From: Algibacter marinivivus
GTDB taxonomy: Bacteria; Bacteroidota; Bacteroidia; Flavobacteriales; Flavobacteriaceae
DNA: 64,000 bases
Reading direction: 5' to 3'
Assembly (NCBI RefSeq): GCF_003143755.1
Contig: NZ_QFRI01000003.1
Coordinates: 248,001-312,000 of the forward strand
The number at the start of each line of letters is the position of its first letter. The stretch's first letter is position 1. The notes under the pieces were generated by a model that did no database searches, had not been told where the DNA came from, and worked only from the letters and a program-made list of their open reading frames with translations. Positions 26,723 to 34,935 of the stretch are shown here, one piece after another. A program made the translations under genes and the position numbers.

Positions 26723-27016
26723 CTAAAGACTTATAACGCCTTCAACTTTTTCTGCAACCTCTTTATACTTTTCAATAACAGCATCCGGATTTTTCATTCT
26801 CACGTTAATCGAAACGCTGGTATACTTACCGTTTTTAGACTCTTTAGTATCAATCACAGCCCCTAAATGATTAAAAATAGATGCAATACTCTTAATCTTT
26901 TCCTTATCAGAAATCACAATAAATTTATACAAATATTCCGTAGGCCAAAGCGCCGTATCTTGCAACTGTGTCTTTAATTTCTTGTAAAATTCTTCAGAAT
27001 TTGGAGGTGTGCTCAT
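26723..27016 (-). CDS. DUF493-family protein
   Basis: 97 residues from the ATG at 27016 (MSTPPNSEEFYKKLKTQL). The YPTEYLYKFIV-type strand (here WPTEYLYKFIV), the KIKSIASIF helix and the KYTSVSINVRM strand match the YbeD/DUF493 ferredoxin-like fold. The family may be regulatory; the function is not established. The longer frame upstream of 27016 (extra MFWCRIFALYFYV) looks like non-coding sequence. Confidence 0.85.
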   Translation of the reverse strand: MSTPPNSEEFYKKLKTQLQDTALWPTEYLYKFIVISDKEKIKSIASIFNHLGAVIDTKESKNGKYTSVSINVRMKNPDAVIEKYKEVAEKVEGVISL

Positions 27017-27081
27017 AACATAAAAATAAAGTGCAAATATACGGCACCAAAACACATTTTAAAACATAATACATATTATTA

Positions 27082-27179
27082 TTTGGGCGCTACCCAAAAG
27101 GGTCGGGCTTTCCGTTACAAGTCCTCGCTTATGCACTAAGGTGCAAAAGCTGTGGGCTATCCACTACAATCCCTAGCGC
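27082..27179 (-). repeat. Structured dispersed repeat, copy B
   Basis: Read on the minus strand it matches copies A and C. Here the outer arms are GCGCTA (27179-27174) and TAGCGC (27092-27087), a compensated change relative to GCGTTA/TAACGC. The central hairpin is TGCAC-CTTA-GTGCA and the third is ACCC-TTTT-GGGT. It lies in the 580-bp gap between DUF493 and the ATPase gene. Confidence 0.75.
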
Positions 27180-27255
27180 GGGTTACTTAGCAAAAGTCAG
27201 TACTTCAACGATTAGCCATTAGCAAAAAAAAATAATAAAAAGTCAACACCCAAAT

Positions 27256-27435
27256 CAATTCACAGAATTGAACGTCAAGGCGCAGAATAGATTTGAAAAG
27301 CTCCGAAAACAGGAGAACAAAGTTCGACGCGGAGTTTTCAAATCGGTTTTCTTCTGTTTTTACAGAAGAAAAATTCCTCGGCTTGACCGTGATTTTTTGG
27401 TTTTGTATTTACTTTAAAATGTCTACCAGACATTT
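27256..27435. repeat. Hairpin-rich non-coding region (five stem-loops in 180 bp)
   Basis: Stems seen: CAATTC/GAATTG (27256-27270); GTCAAG/CTTGAC (27274-27279 with 27382-27387); GATTTGAAAAGCTCCG (27290-27305) with CGGAGTTTTCAAATC (27330-27344), one bulge; an 11-bp perfect hairpin TTTTCTTCTGT/ACAGAAGAAAA (27347-27372); and AAATGTCT/AGACATTT (27417-27435). It fills most of the gap together with repeat copy B. It could be a MITE-like insertion or a structured RNA; no coding frame here is convincing. Confidence 0.55.
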
Positions 27436-27598
27436 CAAACTAAATAGTGCATCAAGGCAAAATGAACAAACTAAAAACTATTTATTTATTATAAAATACA
27501 CAAACAGCACCACCAAAACCATTACACACTTGCAATAGTTACCATTCCGCTTTTTTTTCAACATATAAATCCCGATTTTTACAGCAAATATTACAATA

Positions 27599-28138
27599 TT
27601 GAGTACAAAAAAAATAGTAATAACTGGAGGTCCAGGAACTGGAAAATCTACATTAATTAATAACCTTATAAAAAAAGGACACACCTGTCTTGAAGAAATT
27701 TCACGTCAAGTCACCCTCGATGCTCAAAAACAAGGTATAGACCAACTATTTTTAACCAACCCATTACTATTTAGCGAAATGCTATTAAAAGGTAGACAAA
27801 AACAATACATAGAAGCCGATATCTATAAAAATCAAACCGTTTTTTTCGATAGAGGCATTCCAGATGTTTTAGCATACATGGATTATATAGGAGACAAATA
27901 TCCAGACGCATTTGTAGAAACCTGCAAAAATGCACCCTACAATTTAGTATTCATTTTAAAGCCATGGGAAGCCATTTACAGAAGTGATAACGAGCGTTAC
28001 GAAAGTTTCGATCAAGCCCTAAAAATTCACGAGCATCTAGTAAATACTTACCAAAAGTTTAATTACACGTTAATAGATGTCCCATTTGATACGGTAGAAA
28101 ACCGAACAAACTTCATCTTAAAAACAGTAAACTTATAA
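27599..28138 (+). CDS. P-loop ATPase of the AAA_28 type
   Basis: A 179-residue NTPase whose P-loop lies almost at the N-terminus (KKIVITGGPGTGKSTLINNL). A Walker B-like strand follows (TVFFDRGIPDVLAYMDY) with the later YNLVFILKPWEAIYRSDNERYESFDQA segment typical of this kinase-like group. The start is a TTG at 27599; there is no in-frame ATG that keeps the P-loop intact. It precedes the RecQ gene by 1 bp, so the two are probably cotranscribed. Role unknown; metabolite kinase activity is possible. Confidence 0.8.
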   Translation: MSTKKIVITGGPGTGKSTLINNLIKKGHTCLEEISRQVTLDAQKQGIDQLFLTNPLLFSEMLLKGRQKQYIEADIYKNQTVFFDRGIPDVLAYMDYIGDKYPDAFVETCKNAPYNLVFILKPWEAIYRSDNERYESFDQALKIHEHLVNTYQKFNYTLIDVPFDTVENRTNFILKTVNL

Positions 28139-28139
28139 A

Positions 28140-30044
28140 ATGGAACACCCAATAAACATATTAGAGCGTTATTGGAAGTTTACAAGTTTCAGGCCAGAGC
28201 AAGAAGCCATTATAAATACGGTTATCGAGGGCGAAGATACTTTTGTTCTGCTCCCAACAGGTGGTGGAAAATCGCTCTGTTTTCAAATCCCAGCTTTAGC
28301 AAAAAAAGGCATTTGTATTGTGGTATCGCCGCTTATTGCACTTATGAAAGATCAAGTGCAAGCCTTAAATAACAAAGGTATTAAAGCCATGTCTATTACA
28401 AGCGGTATAAGCTATAGCCAATTAGATACACTTTTAGACAATTGTATATACGGAAATTATAAGTTTTTATACCTCTCGCCAGAGCGCTTACAACAAGAAC
28501 TCGTTCAAGATAGGATTAGGCAAATGCACGTTAACCTTATTGCAGTAGACGAAGCACATTGCATTTCACAATGGGGAAGCGACTTTAGGCCAGCATACAA
28601 AAACATAGCCATATTAAGGCAACTGCAACCCAGTGTAAATATGGTAGCCTTAACCGCATCAGCAAAACCAAACGTAGTAAAAGACATTGTAAAAGAACTC
28701 GATTTTATAAACCCAAAAATCTTTAAACAATCGTTTTTAAGACCCAATTTAGCATACATGGTGTTTCATGAAAACGATAAATACTATCGTCTTGAAAAAA
28801 TCCTAAAAAAGAATCCCGAATCGTCCATTATTTATGTTAGAAATAGACGATTAACCTTAGAACTAAGTGCATTTTTAAATTCTAAAAACATAACGGCAAC
28901 ACACTACCATGGCGGACTCTCAAACATTGAGAAAGACACCAACATGTCGGGGTGGTTAAACAACCAAAAGCAAGTTATGGTTGCTACAAATGCTTTTGGT
29001 ATGGGTATTGATAAACCAGATGTAAAAACGGTTATACATTTAAACCTCCCTGAAAGCATTGAAAGTTATTTTCAAGAAGCTGGTAGAGTTGGAAGAAATG
29101 GAGAAAAAGCGTTTGCCATAATTTTAAAAAACGATAGTGATAAAGCATTAGTAAAAAATCAATTTTTAAGCGTTTTACCAGATGTAGATTTGGTAAAACA
29201 AGTGTATAGAAAACTCTGTAGTTATTTTCAAATTTCTTATGGAGAAGGTGAATATCAAACCTTCGATTTTGATTTTAACACCTTTTGCAAAACCTACAAT
29301 TTCAGTTCTATTTTATGCTATAATGCCATTTTATTGCTAGACAGAAATAGTATTATAAGCTTATCTAAACAATTTAAAAACAAGGTTACTGTACAATTTA
29401 TAACATCAAACAATACACTTTTTAGCTATCTAGAAACACATAATAACCTTAGTATTACTGTTAAATCCATTTTGCGCTTATATGGTGGTGTTTTTGATCA
29501 TGTTACCAAAATAGATGTATCTAAAATATCCGAAAAAGCATCTGTACCAGAACATACTATAATTGAAACACTTCAAAAACTAGAAAGCGATAAAATTATA
29601 GATTTAAGCTTAGCAAAAACCGATGCACAAATTACGTTTATAGAACCACGAGAAGATGATAAAACGATTAACAGAATAGCATCAATTATAGAACAGCAAA
29701 ACAAATTAAAGCAAAGCCAAGTAAAAGCGATGCTTGACTATGTTGAAAACGATTCGGTTTGTAAAAGCATGCAACTCCTCGCCTATTTTGGAGAAAAAAA
29801 ATTAGAGCCTTGTGGTGTGTGTTCTGTTTGTATAAACAAACAAAAGAAAAAGAAGCCACAGGATTTAAAAAGTATAAAAAAGGATATTATTCAATTATTA
29901 GAAAACGGAGAGCAATCTTCCAGAGCTATAATAGCGCATTTAAATTGTGAAGAAAAGGATATGAAAACCGTTTTAAAGCTATTATTAGAACATCAAATCA
30001 TTACAATAACACCAACTAACACCTATAAATTAAGTCATTTATGA
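28140..30044 (+). CDS. recQ: RecQ-like ATP-dependent DNA helicase, short form
   Basis: A 634-residue superfamily 2 helicase. Motif I is LLPTGGGKSLCFQIPAL, motif II is DEAHCISQWGSDFRP and motif VI lies in QEAGRVGRNGE. After the two helicase lobes (about 1-340) the expected RecQ-Ct zinc site is not immediately present. Instead a Cys cluster (CKSMQLLAYFG...CGVCSVC) sits at about 543-567, followed by a small C-terminal helical part. It should unwind 3'-tailed DNA in repair. Full-length RecQ relatives also carry an HRDC domain, which I do not see. Confidence 0.9.
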   Translation: MEHPINILERYWKFTSFRPEQEAIINTVIEGEDTFVLLPTGGGKSLCFQIPALAKKGICIVVSPLIALMKDQVQALNNKGIKAMSITSGISYSQLDTLLDNCIYGNYKFLYLSPERLQQELVQDRIRQMHVNLIAVDEAHCISQWGSDFRPAYKNIAILRQLQPSVNMVALTASAKPNVVKDIVKELDFINPKIFKQSFLRPNLAYMVFHENDKYYRLEKILKKNPESSIIYVRNRRLTLELSAFLNSKNITATHYHGGLSNIEKDTNMSGWLNNQKQVMVATNAFGMGIDKPDVKTVIHLNLPESIESYFQEAGRVGRNGEKAFAIILKNDSDKALVKNQFLSVLPDVDLVKQVYRKLCSYFQISYGEGEYQTFDFDFNTFCKTYNFSSILCYNAILLLDRNSIISLSKQFKNKVTVQFITSNNTLFSYLETHNNLSITVKSILRLYGGVFDHVTKIDVSKISEKASVPEHTIIETLQKLESDKIIDLSLAKTDAQITFIEPREDDKTINRIASIIEQQNKLKQSQVKAMLDYVENDSVCKSMQLLAYFGEKKLEPCGVCSVCINKQKKKKPQDLKSIKKDIIQLLENGEQSSRAIIAHLNCEEKDMKTVLKLLLEHQIITITPTNTYKLSHL

Positions 30045-30084
30045 ATTATAACATGACTTGACTTTGTAAAAAATTTCAGCTACC

Positions 30085-30145
30085 TTCGTTTAACGTCGGA
30101 TATAAGTCATTAAAACGACGCATATCCGTAAAAACGTTAAACGAA
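30085..30145. repeat. Nested inverted repeat
   Basis: Perfect 12-bp arms TTCGTTTAACGT (30085-30096) and ACGTTAAACGAA (30134-30145) enclose a second pair, CGGATAT (30097-30103) and ATATCCG (30122-30128). The left side is therefore a continuous 19-nt arm, matched on the right with a 5-nt offset. It lies between recQ and repeat copy C. No T run follows, so a plain terminator is unlikely. Confidence 0.6.
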
Positions 30146-30200
30146 CCTTTCCAAAAATTAAAAAAATCCAAATAAAAAACAGAAGTTTGCAGATATACCC

Positions 30201-30301
30201 GCGTTAGGGATAGTAGAGGAAAGCCCACAGCTTTTGCGCCCTAGCGCAGAAGCGAGGACTTGTAACGGATAGCCCGACCCCTTTTCGGGGTAACGCCCAA
30301 A
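30201..30301 (+). repeat. Structured dispersed repeat, copy C
   Basis: The third copy, with outer arms GCGTTA (30201-30206) and TAACGC (30291-30296), a central hairpin TGCGC-CCTA-GCGCA and a third hairpin ACCCC-TTTTC-GGGGT. It ends 20 bp before the fmt start codon, so it would be in the fmt leader if transcription begins upstream. Confidence 0.75.
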
Positions 30302-30320
30302 AATTTATAATAAAAAAGAA

Positions 30321-31268
30321 ATGAAAAAATTAAGAATTGTTTTTATGGGTACGCCAGATTTTGCGGTGGCTACTTTAAAAACTCTGGTAGAACATAACTA
30401 TAATATTGTAGGTGTAATTACGGCACCTGACAAACCTGCTGGACGTGGTAGGAAACTTAACGAAAGTGCAGTTAAAAAATATGCAAAATCTAAAGACTTA
30501 ACCGTTTTACAGCCTACCAATTTAAAAAACGAAGATTTTCTTGAAGAATTAAAAGCGTTACGTGCAAACCTGCAAATAGTAGTTGCCTTTAGAATGCTAC
30601 CAAAAGTTGTATGGCAAATGCCTGAATTTGGGACGTTTAATTTACATGCATCTTTATTACCAAGTTACCGTGGAGCTGCACCAATAAATTGGGCTATTAT
30701 TAATGGTGAGACAAAAACTGGGGTTTCTACTTTCTTTATTGATGAGAAAATTGATACAGGGGATATGATTCTTCAAGAGGTTATTGATATAGAACCTGAT
30801 GAAAATGCAGGAAGCCTGCATGATAAACTCATGGACATTGGAAGCCAGCTTGTTTTAAAGACCGTTAAATCTATTAAGGAGGGTAATGTTAAAACAATTC
30901 CGCAAACTGAAACTAAAGATATTAAAACGGCTTATAAGCTTAATAGAGATAATTGTAAAGTTGATTGGCATGCCCCTATTGATACTATTTATAATCATAT
31001 CCGTGGGCTTTCTCCCTATCCAGCTGCTTGGTGTACGTTAATTAATGCTGATGATGAATTAGATATTAAATTATATAAAGTAGAACAGGAATTGGATAAA
31101 CATTCATTAGCTATTGGAACCATAATAGCTTCGAAAAAAGAGTTAAAGGTTGCTGTAACAAAAGGTTACATTATTATAAAGGAAATTAAGCTACCTGGTA
31201 AGCGTGCTATGGATGTAAAATCGCTTTTAAATGGATATACTTTTGATAAAAATGCTAAAATGCTGTAA
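30321..31268 (+). CDS. fmt: Methionyl-tRNA formyltransferase
   Basis: Fmt formylates Met on initiator tRNA using 10-formyl-THF. The 315-residue protein has the start RIVFMGTPDFAVATL and the SLLPSYRGAAPINWAIINGE region that holds the catalytic Asn/His/Asp set. The C-terminal OB-like tRNA-binding domain is DNCKVDW...LPGKRAMDVKSLLNGY. Length is normal. Unlike many genomes it is not beside def; its upstream region holds repeat copy C. Confidence 0.95.
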   Translation: MKKLRIVFMGTPDFAVATLKTLVEHNYNIVGVITAPDKPAGRGRKLNESAVKKYAKSKDLTVLQPTNLKNEDFLEELKALRANLQIVVAFRMLPKVVWQMPEFGTFNLHASLLPSYRGAAPINWAIINGETKTGVSTFFIDEKIDTGDMILQEVIDIEPDENAGSLHDKLMDIGSQLVLKTVKSIKEGNVKTIPQTETKDIKTAYKLNRDNCKVDWHAPIDTIYNHIRGLSPYPAAWCTLINADDELDIKLYKVEQELDKHSLAIGTIIASKKELKVAVTKGYIIIKEIKLPGKRAMDVKSLLNGYTFDKNAKML

Positions 31269-31372
31269 ACCCTTATTACCATTGATTTCATAAAAATATC
31301 GACGAAAAGCCCTTCCTTTATTAACAAATGCCTTAAGTTATCAACAAAAGCATGTTTTTCCCTTACTGTTAC

Positions 31373-31402
31373 TTGCGTGGTTGCATAATCCGTATAAATT
31401 TG
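31373..31402 (+). promoter_or_regulatory. Promoter of the HU gene
   Basis: TTG (31373-31375), a 19-bp spacer and -7 TAAATTTG (31395-31402), 54 bp upstream of the HU ATG. Near-perfect Bacteroidota consensus. Confidence 0.7.
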
Positions 31403-31456
31403 TAAAGGATTTAACAAAAATGTTTAACCGATTTATTAATAATTAAATTTTATATT

Positions 31457-31729
31457 ATGAACAAAACAGATTTAATCGACGCAATGGCAGAACACGCAGG
31501 AATTACTAAAGCTGCTGCAAAAAAAGCTTTAGAGTGTGCAATCATTGAAATTGAAGGAGCTTTACAAAAAGGTAACAGAGTTTCTTTAGTAGGATTCGGA
31601 TCTTGGTCAGTTTCTAAAAGAGCTGCAAGAGAAGGAAGAAACCCTCAAACAGGTGCTACTATCAAAATCAAAGCTAAAAACGTAGTAAAGTTTAAAGCTG
31701 GTTCTGATTTATCAAGTGCAGTAAACTAA
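31457..31729 (+). CDS. HU-family histone-like DNA-binding protein
   Basis: A 90-residue nucleoid protein that bends and compacts DNA as a dimer. Helical N-terminal half (MNKTDLIDAMAEHAGITKAAAKKAL), the family signature GFGSWSVSKRAAREGRNPQTG in the beta-arm, and the terminal KFKAGSDLSSAVN. The codon pattern is GC-richer and more biased than its neighbours, as expected of a highly expressed gene. It has its own promoter and terminator. Confidence 0.96.
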   Translation: MNKTDLIDAMAEHAGITKAAAKKALECAIIEIEGALQKGNRVSLVGFGSWSVSKRAAREGRNPQTGATIKIKAKNVVKFKAGSDLSSAVN

Positions 31730-31753
31730 TTCGTTAGTTCTTATACAATATTA

Positions 31754-31780
31754 AAAGCTTCCTAAAAGGAGGCTTTTTTT
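31754..31780 (+). terminator. Terminator after the HU gene
   Basis: The stem AAAGCTTCC / GGAGGCTTT (one G-T pair) with loop TAAAA is followed by a seven-T run. Confidence 0.8.
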
Positions 31781-31849
31781 ATTTCTATAACTTTAAGAGT
31801 TGCATTTTAAATAAATAAATATTAGATTTAGTTATTATTTGCTTAAAAC

Positions 31850-32410
31850 ATGGTGACTACCAAACCCAAAAAAGGAGATTTATTAATTGCTGAACCTGCA
31901 ATCATTGGAGATGTATCTTTCAATCGTTCTATAGTTTTGCTCGCTGACCATTCTGATGAGGGTTCTATTGGTTTTATTCTTAATAAACCGCTTGAGTATA
32001 ACATAAATGATTTAATTCCTGAGGTTGATGCAACCTTTAAAGTATATAACGGTGGCCCTGTGGAGCAAGATAATTTATACTTCATTCATAAAATACCGCA
32101 TCTTATTCCGAATAGTATTGAAATTTCTTTAGGGATTTATTGGGGAGGTGATTTTAGTAAAGTTGCAGAACTCATAAAAGATAATACTATCAAAGAAAAC
32201 GATATTAAATTTTTCTTAGGTTATTCTGGCTGGGACTCAAGTCAATTGGAAAGTGAATTAAAAGCAAGTTCTTGGGTTGTTACTGAAAACATTTACAAAA
32301 AGAATATCATTGAAAAAGATTATGAGACTTTTTGGAAAGAAAAAATGTTAGAGTTTGGTGGAGAATATAGTATTTGGTCTAATGCTCCTGAGAATCCTAG
32401 TTATAATTAA
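31850..32410 (+). CDS. YqgE/AlgH-family protein
   Basis: 186 residues matching the YqgE/AlgH family: KKGDLLIAEPAI, SFNRSIVLLADHSDEGSIGFILNKP, the VYNGGPVEQDNLYFIH signature and FFLGYSGWDSSQLESEL. The molecular role of the family is unsettled. Despite the AlgH name there is no sign that it belongs to the alginate locus, which lies 6 kb away. It overlaps the convergent aminotransferase gene by 4 bp. Confidence 0.93.
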   Translation: MVTTKPKKGDLLIAEPAIIGDVSFNRSIVLLADHSDEGSIGFILNKPLEYNINDLIPEVDATFKVYNGGPVEQDNLYFIHKIPHLIPNSIEISLGIYWGGDFSKVAELIKDNTIKENDIKFFLGYSGWDSSQLESELKASSWVVTENIYKKNIIEKDYETFWKEKMLEFGGEYSIWSNAPENPSYN

Positions 32411-33249
32411 CCTAGTCTTATTTTTACATTCAATTTTTGCAGTAATAACTTAGAAAGTTCATTTGCAAAAACCTTTTTTCTATACTTAGTAACTGGTTGT
32501 ATTCCAACAATAACATTGGTAATAAACATTTCATCTGCTTTTTGAATTTCAAAAGGAGATATAGAGTCTTCAACCAACTCGTATTCTGGAATTGCTTTAA
32601 TGGTATTTAAAAGTTGTGTACGCATTACACCTTTTAAACAACCATCAGCCAAAGGAGCTGTTTTAATAGTATTTCCTTTTACTAAAAACACGTTTCCGTT
32701 TAAGGCTTCAACAACATGTTTATTAGTATTTAATAACAAACAATTATTTAAATTATTCTCTTTTGCATAAATACTACCAACAACATTTAAAACTTTGTTG
32801 TTGGTTTTTAAAGTTGAAAGCAAACTAGGAGATACATAATAATCCTTGAATAAATCTACTTCATAAAAATCATCATTCAATGAATAAAAATCTTGCGAAA
32901 TAGATTTTACTGAAATTATGAAGCTAATATTATTAGTTTCAGGAGTATAAAGTCCACCTTCATTTCGATGTACTTGTAATTTAATTCTAGTAGACCTATT
33001 AGATAAATTATTAGCTTCTATGGTTTTTCGTATTTCGTCTTCCAAATATTCCATGGTAAAATTCATTGGAATTTCCATGCGCATAATACGCATTGAAGCC
33101 ATTAATCTAAAGTAATGATCTTCCCAAAAGAGGATTTTACCGTTGACCACTTTTATAGTTTCAAAAAGCCCATCACCATAAGCATATCCTCTATTTTGAA
33201 TTGACAAAATAGTATTACCCTCTAAAACTTTTCCGTTAAAATTTATCAT
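32407..33249 (-). CDS. Class IV aminotransferase (PabC/IlvE-like)
   Basis: A 280-residue PLP enzyme of fold type IV. The start FNGKVLEGNTILSIQNRGYAYGDGLFETIKV is typical of 4-amino-4-deoxychorismate lyase and branched-chain or D-amino-acid aminotransferases. The PLP Lys is probably in STLKTNNKVLN and the C-terminal phosphate cup in ADGCLKGVMRTQLL plus FITNVIVGIQPV. The length and GYAYGDGLFET start favour aminodeoxychorismate lyase (folate synthesis); activity cannot be settled by eye. Confidence 0.82.
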   Translation of the reverse strand: MINFNGKVLEGNTILSIQNRGYAYGDGLFETIKVVNGKILFWEDHYFRLMASMRIMRMEIPMNFTMEYLEDEIRKTIEANNLSNRSTRIKLQVHRNEGGLYTPETNNISFIISVKSISQDFYSLNDDFYEVDLFKDYYVSPSLLSTLKTNNKVLNVVGSIYAKENNLNNCLLLNTNKHVVEALNGNVFLVKGNTIKTAPLADGCLKGVMRTQLLNTIKAIPEYELVEDSISPFEIQKADEMFITNVIVGIQPVTKYRKKVFANELSKLLLQKLNVKIRLG

Positions 33250-33250
33250 A

Positions 33251-33290
33251 AAAAAATCCCGCTAACATTATTTTGAAAGCGGGACAAATA
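33251..33290 (-). terminator. Terminator after the START-like gene
   Basis: The stem TCCCGCT (33257-33263) / AGCGGGA (33278-33284) is followed on the minus strand by a seven-T run. Confidence 0.75.
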
Positions 33291-33314
33291 TAATTTAAAA
33301 TATACTATTTTTTA

Positions 33315-33707
33315 TCAGACAGAACCCAATACTTGCTTAAGACTAGAAATTTGATTTGTCCATAACATTTTTGCTTCATCAACCTCATCATCTTCAGCAA
33401 AATCTGTTACCATTAACGACACATCTTTTGTAATTTCATCAACTTGAATTCTAATTTCAAAATAACATGATAAATCGTCTTCTTCGTCTTCAAGCCATCT
33501 AAACTTTACACGCTCTCCACTCTTTTTATTTAACAATTTTGCTTGCTCTTCGCTATCATCCCAAATAAAAGTAAATAGTTCTCCACGAGAATTTACATTA
33601 TCTGAAAACCACTCTGATAATCCAGAAGGTGTAGATATGTATTGATACAATAATTGTGGAGAAGCATGAATAGGAAACTCTATTTCAAATTTAATTTTAT
33701 CGTCCAT
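33315..33707 (-). CDS. START-like/SRPBCC-domain protein
   Basis: A 130-residue acidic protein with the helix-grip pattern of the AHSA1/START-like superfamily. The start FEIEFPIHASPQLLYQYISTPSGLSEWFSDNV is characteristic, followed by beta strands and a long C-terminal helix. Such proteins bind hydrophobic ligands; function unknown. Monocistronic. Confidence 0.88.
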   Translation of the reverse strand: MDDKIKFEIEFPIHASPQLLYQYISTPSGLSEWFSDNVNSRGELFTFIWDDSEEQAKLLNKKSGERVKFRWLEDEEDDLSCYFEIRIQVDEITKDVSLMVTDFAEDDEVDEAKMLWTNQISSLKQVLGSV

Positions 33708-33794
33708 AAGCGCATTAAATATTTATAATGCTCAATATATACATTAATTGATAAGTTTAGCAATTATTTTTAATAATATTTTGCCCTAGTTATG

Positions 33795-33825
33795 TTTGTG
33801 AACGTTAATTTTGTTTTTATATTTG
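33795..33825 (+). promoter_or_regulatory. Promoter of tRNA-Met
   Basis: TTTG (33795-33798), exactly 19 bp, then -7 TATATTTG (33818-33825), 12 bp before the tRNA. It is identical in elements and spacing to the tRNA-Tyr promoter. Confidence 0.85.
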
Positions 33826-33837
33826 CAACCTCAAAAT

Positions 33838-33911
33838 GGCGAGGTAGCTCAGTTGGTTAGAGCGTCGGATTCATAACCCGGAGGTCGGGGGATCGTGCCC
33901 CCCTCTCGCTA
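33838..33911 (+). tRNA. tRNA with CAT anticodon (elongator Met or Ile2), atypical T-loop
   Basis: A 74-nt cloverleaf: acceptor GGCGAGG/TCTCGCT with a G1-U72 pair, D-arm GCTC/GAGC, anticodon loop TTCATAA and T-stem GGGGG/CCCCC. The T-loop reads ATCGTGC, so the universally conserved T54 and A58 are A and T here. The absence of the initiator features (C1-A72 mismatch, GGG/CCC anticodon stem) points to elongator Met or lysidine-modified Ile2. No CCA encoded. Confidence 0.92.
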
Positions 33912-33923
33912 CAAGATTTATAC

Positions 33924-33953
33924 AAAAACCCAAGATTAAATCTTGGGTTTTTG
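33924..33953. terminator. Bidirectional terminator between tRNA-Met and the LysR gene
   Basis: A 12-bp perfect stem (AAAAACCCAAGA / TCTTGGGTTTTT, loop TTAAA) with T runs on both strands. It lies 12 bp after the tRNA and directly after the LysR stop. Confidence 0.85.
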
Positions 33954-34850
33954 TTATTCATGAGCTATCTTAAAAACTAAATCTAAAACCTTATTTAATA
34001 AAGGGTTCCTATTAGCCTTATTCCATACTAAGGATAGATTTGTTCTTTGTGAAATACCATCCAATTCTATAAATTTTACACCTTTAATTTTATGTGATGC
34101 CAGTGATTTAGGAACAATAGAAATTCCGAAGTTATTTTCTACCAATTTATAAATAGAACTAGCATGTATTGTAAGATGAGACACAAAAGGAGTAAAACCA
34201 CTATCATGAAATATCTGCATAACATTATCATAATAAGACTTACTATATTCAGGATCAAAAAGAATAAAGGCTTCTTCTTTTAACTGAGAAACATTTTTAA
34301 AATTTGATATACTTATCGGATGCTTTTTTGGCAGAACTAAACAAAATGTATCACTCTTAATACTAATTTTTTCGATAGTCTTAGGAACTTCCTCCAATCT
34401 AACAAAACCAATATCTATATTAAAATCTAACAATTCCTCAATTTGTTTTTGATTATCCATTTCTTTTAAACTAAAAACGACATCAGGATGTTCTTTTCTA
34501 TAATTTATGAGTAATTCTGGTATTATTTTTTGAATAGCAGACCCAACGTAGCCTAATTTTATTTGTCCAGTTTTTCCATCATGAAGTAGTTTAGCGTGGT
34601 TAATTACATCATCTAACTGCTTCAAATTCCTTGCAAATTCATCTTTTAGATATTTACCCGTTTCTGTTAAAACCACTTTTCTATTATGTCGTTCAAATAG
34701 TTTTATGCCCAAATCGTCTTCCATTTGTTTAATCTGCCTGCTTAAACCTGGTTGAGATATATACAAACGTTCTGCGGCTTTTCTAAAATGCAATTCTTCT
34801 GCTACAGCAAGAAAATATCTCAAATGTCTAAACTCTAATTGATTACTCAT
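33954..34850 (-). CDS. LysR-family transcriptional regulator, probably of the hut genes
   Basis: 298 residues from the ATG at 34850 (MSNQLEFRHLRYFLAVAEEL); the TTG three codons upstream is less likely. The N-terminal winged helix-turn-helix covers about 1-65 (FRKAAERLYISQPGLSRQIKQMEDDLG) and a co-inducer domain follows (about 90-298). It is divergent from hutH with 85 bp between, the classical arrangement for a LysR activator and its target. A TAACTTTG -7-like element (34901-34908) lies in that gap. Urocanate as inducer is an inference. Confidence 0.92.
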   Translation of the reverse strand: MSNQLEFRHLRYFLAVAEELHFRKAAERLYISQPGLSRQIKQMEDDLGIKLFERHNRKVVLTETGKYLKDEFARNLKQLDDVINHAKLLHDGKTGQIKLGYVGSAIQKIIPELLINYRKEHPDVVFSLKEMDNQKQIEELLDFNIDIGFVRLEEVPKTIEKISIKSDTFCLVLPKKHPISISNFKNVSQLKEEAFILFDPEYSKSYYDNVMQIFHDSGFTPFVSHLTIHASSIYKLVENNFGISIVPKSLASHKIKGVKFIELDGISQRTNLSLVWNKANRNPLLNKVLDLVFKIAHE

Positions 34851-34935
34851 AGTTATCAATGATTAATTAAAATAGTCTTATAAAACATCAAAAATAAAAA
34901 TAACTTTGTGAAAATCAAGATTAAGACTTCATAAA

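Noticed and set aside
27293-27538. An 81-codon plus-strand reading frame over the hairpin-rich gap
   Set aside because: It runs through several perfect inverted repeats and has no recognisable domain; the repeats explain the sequence better than a gene.
31850-32410. YqgE/AlgH as an alginate gene regulator
   Set aside because: The AlgH name comes from Pseudomonas; the gene is 6 kb from the locus with housekeeping neighbours and no regulatory domain.
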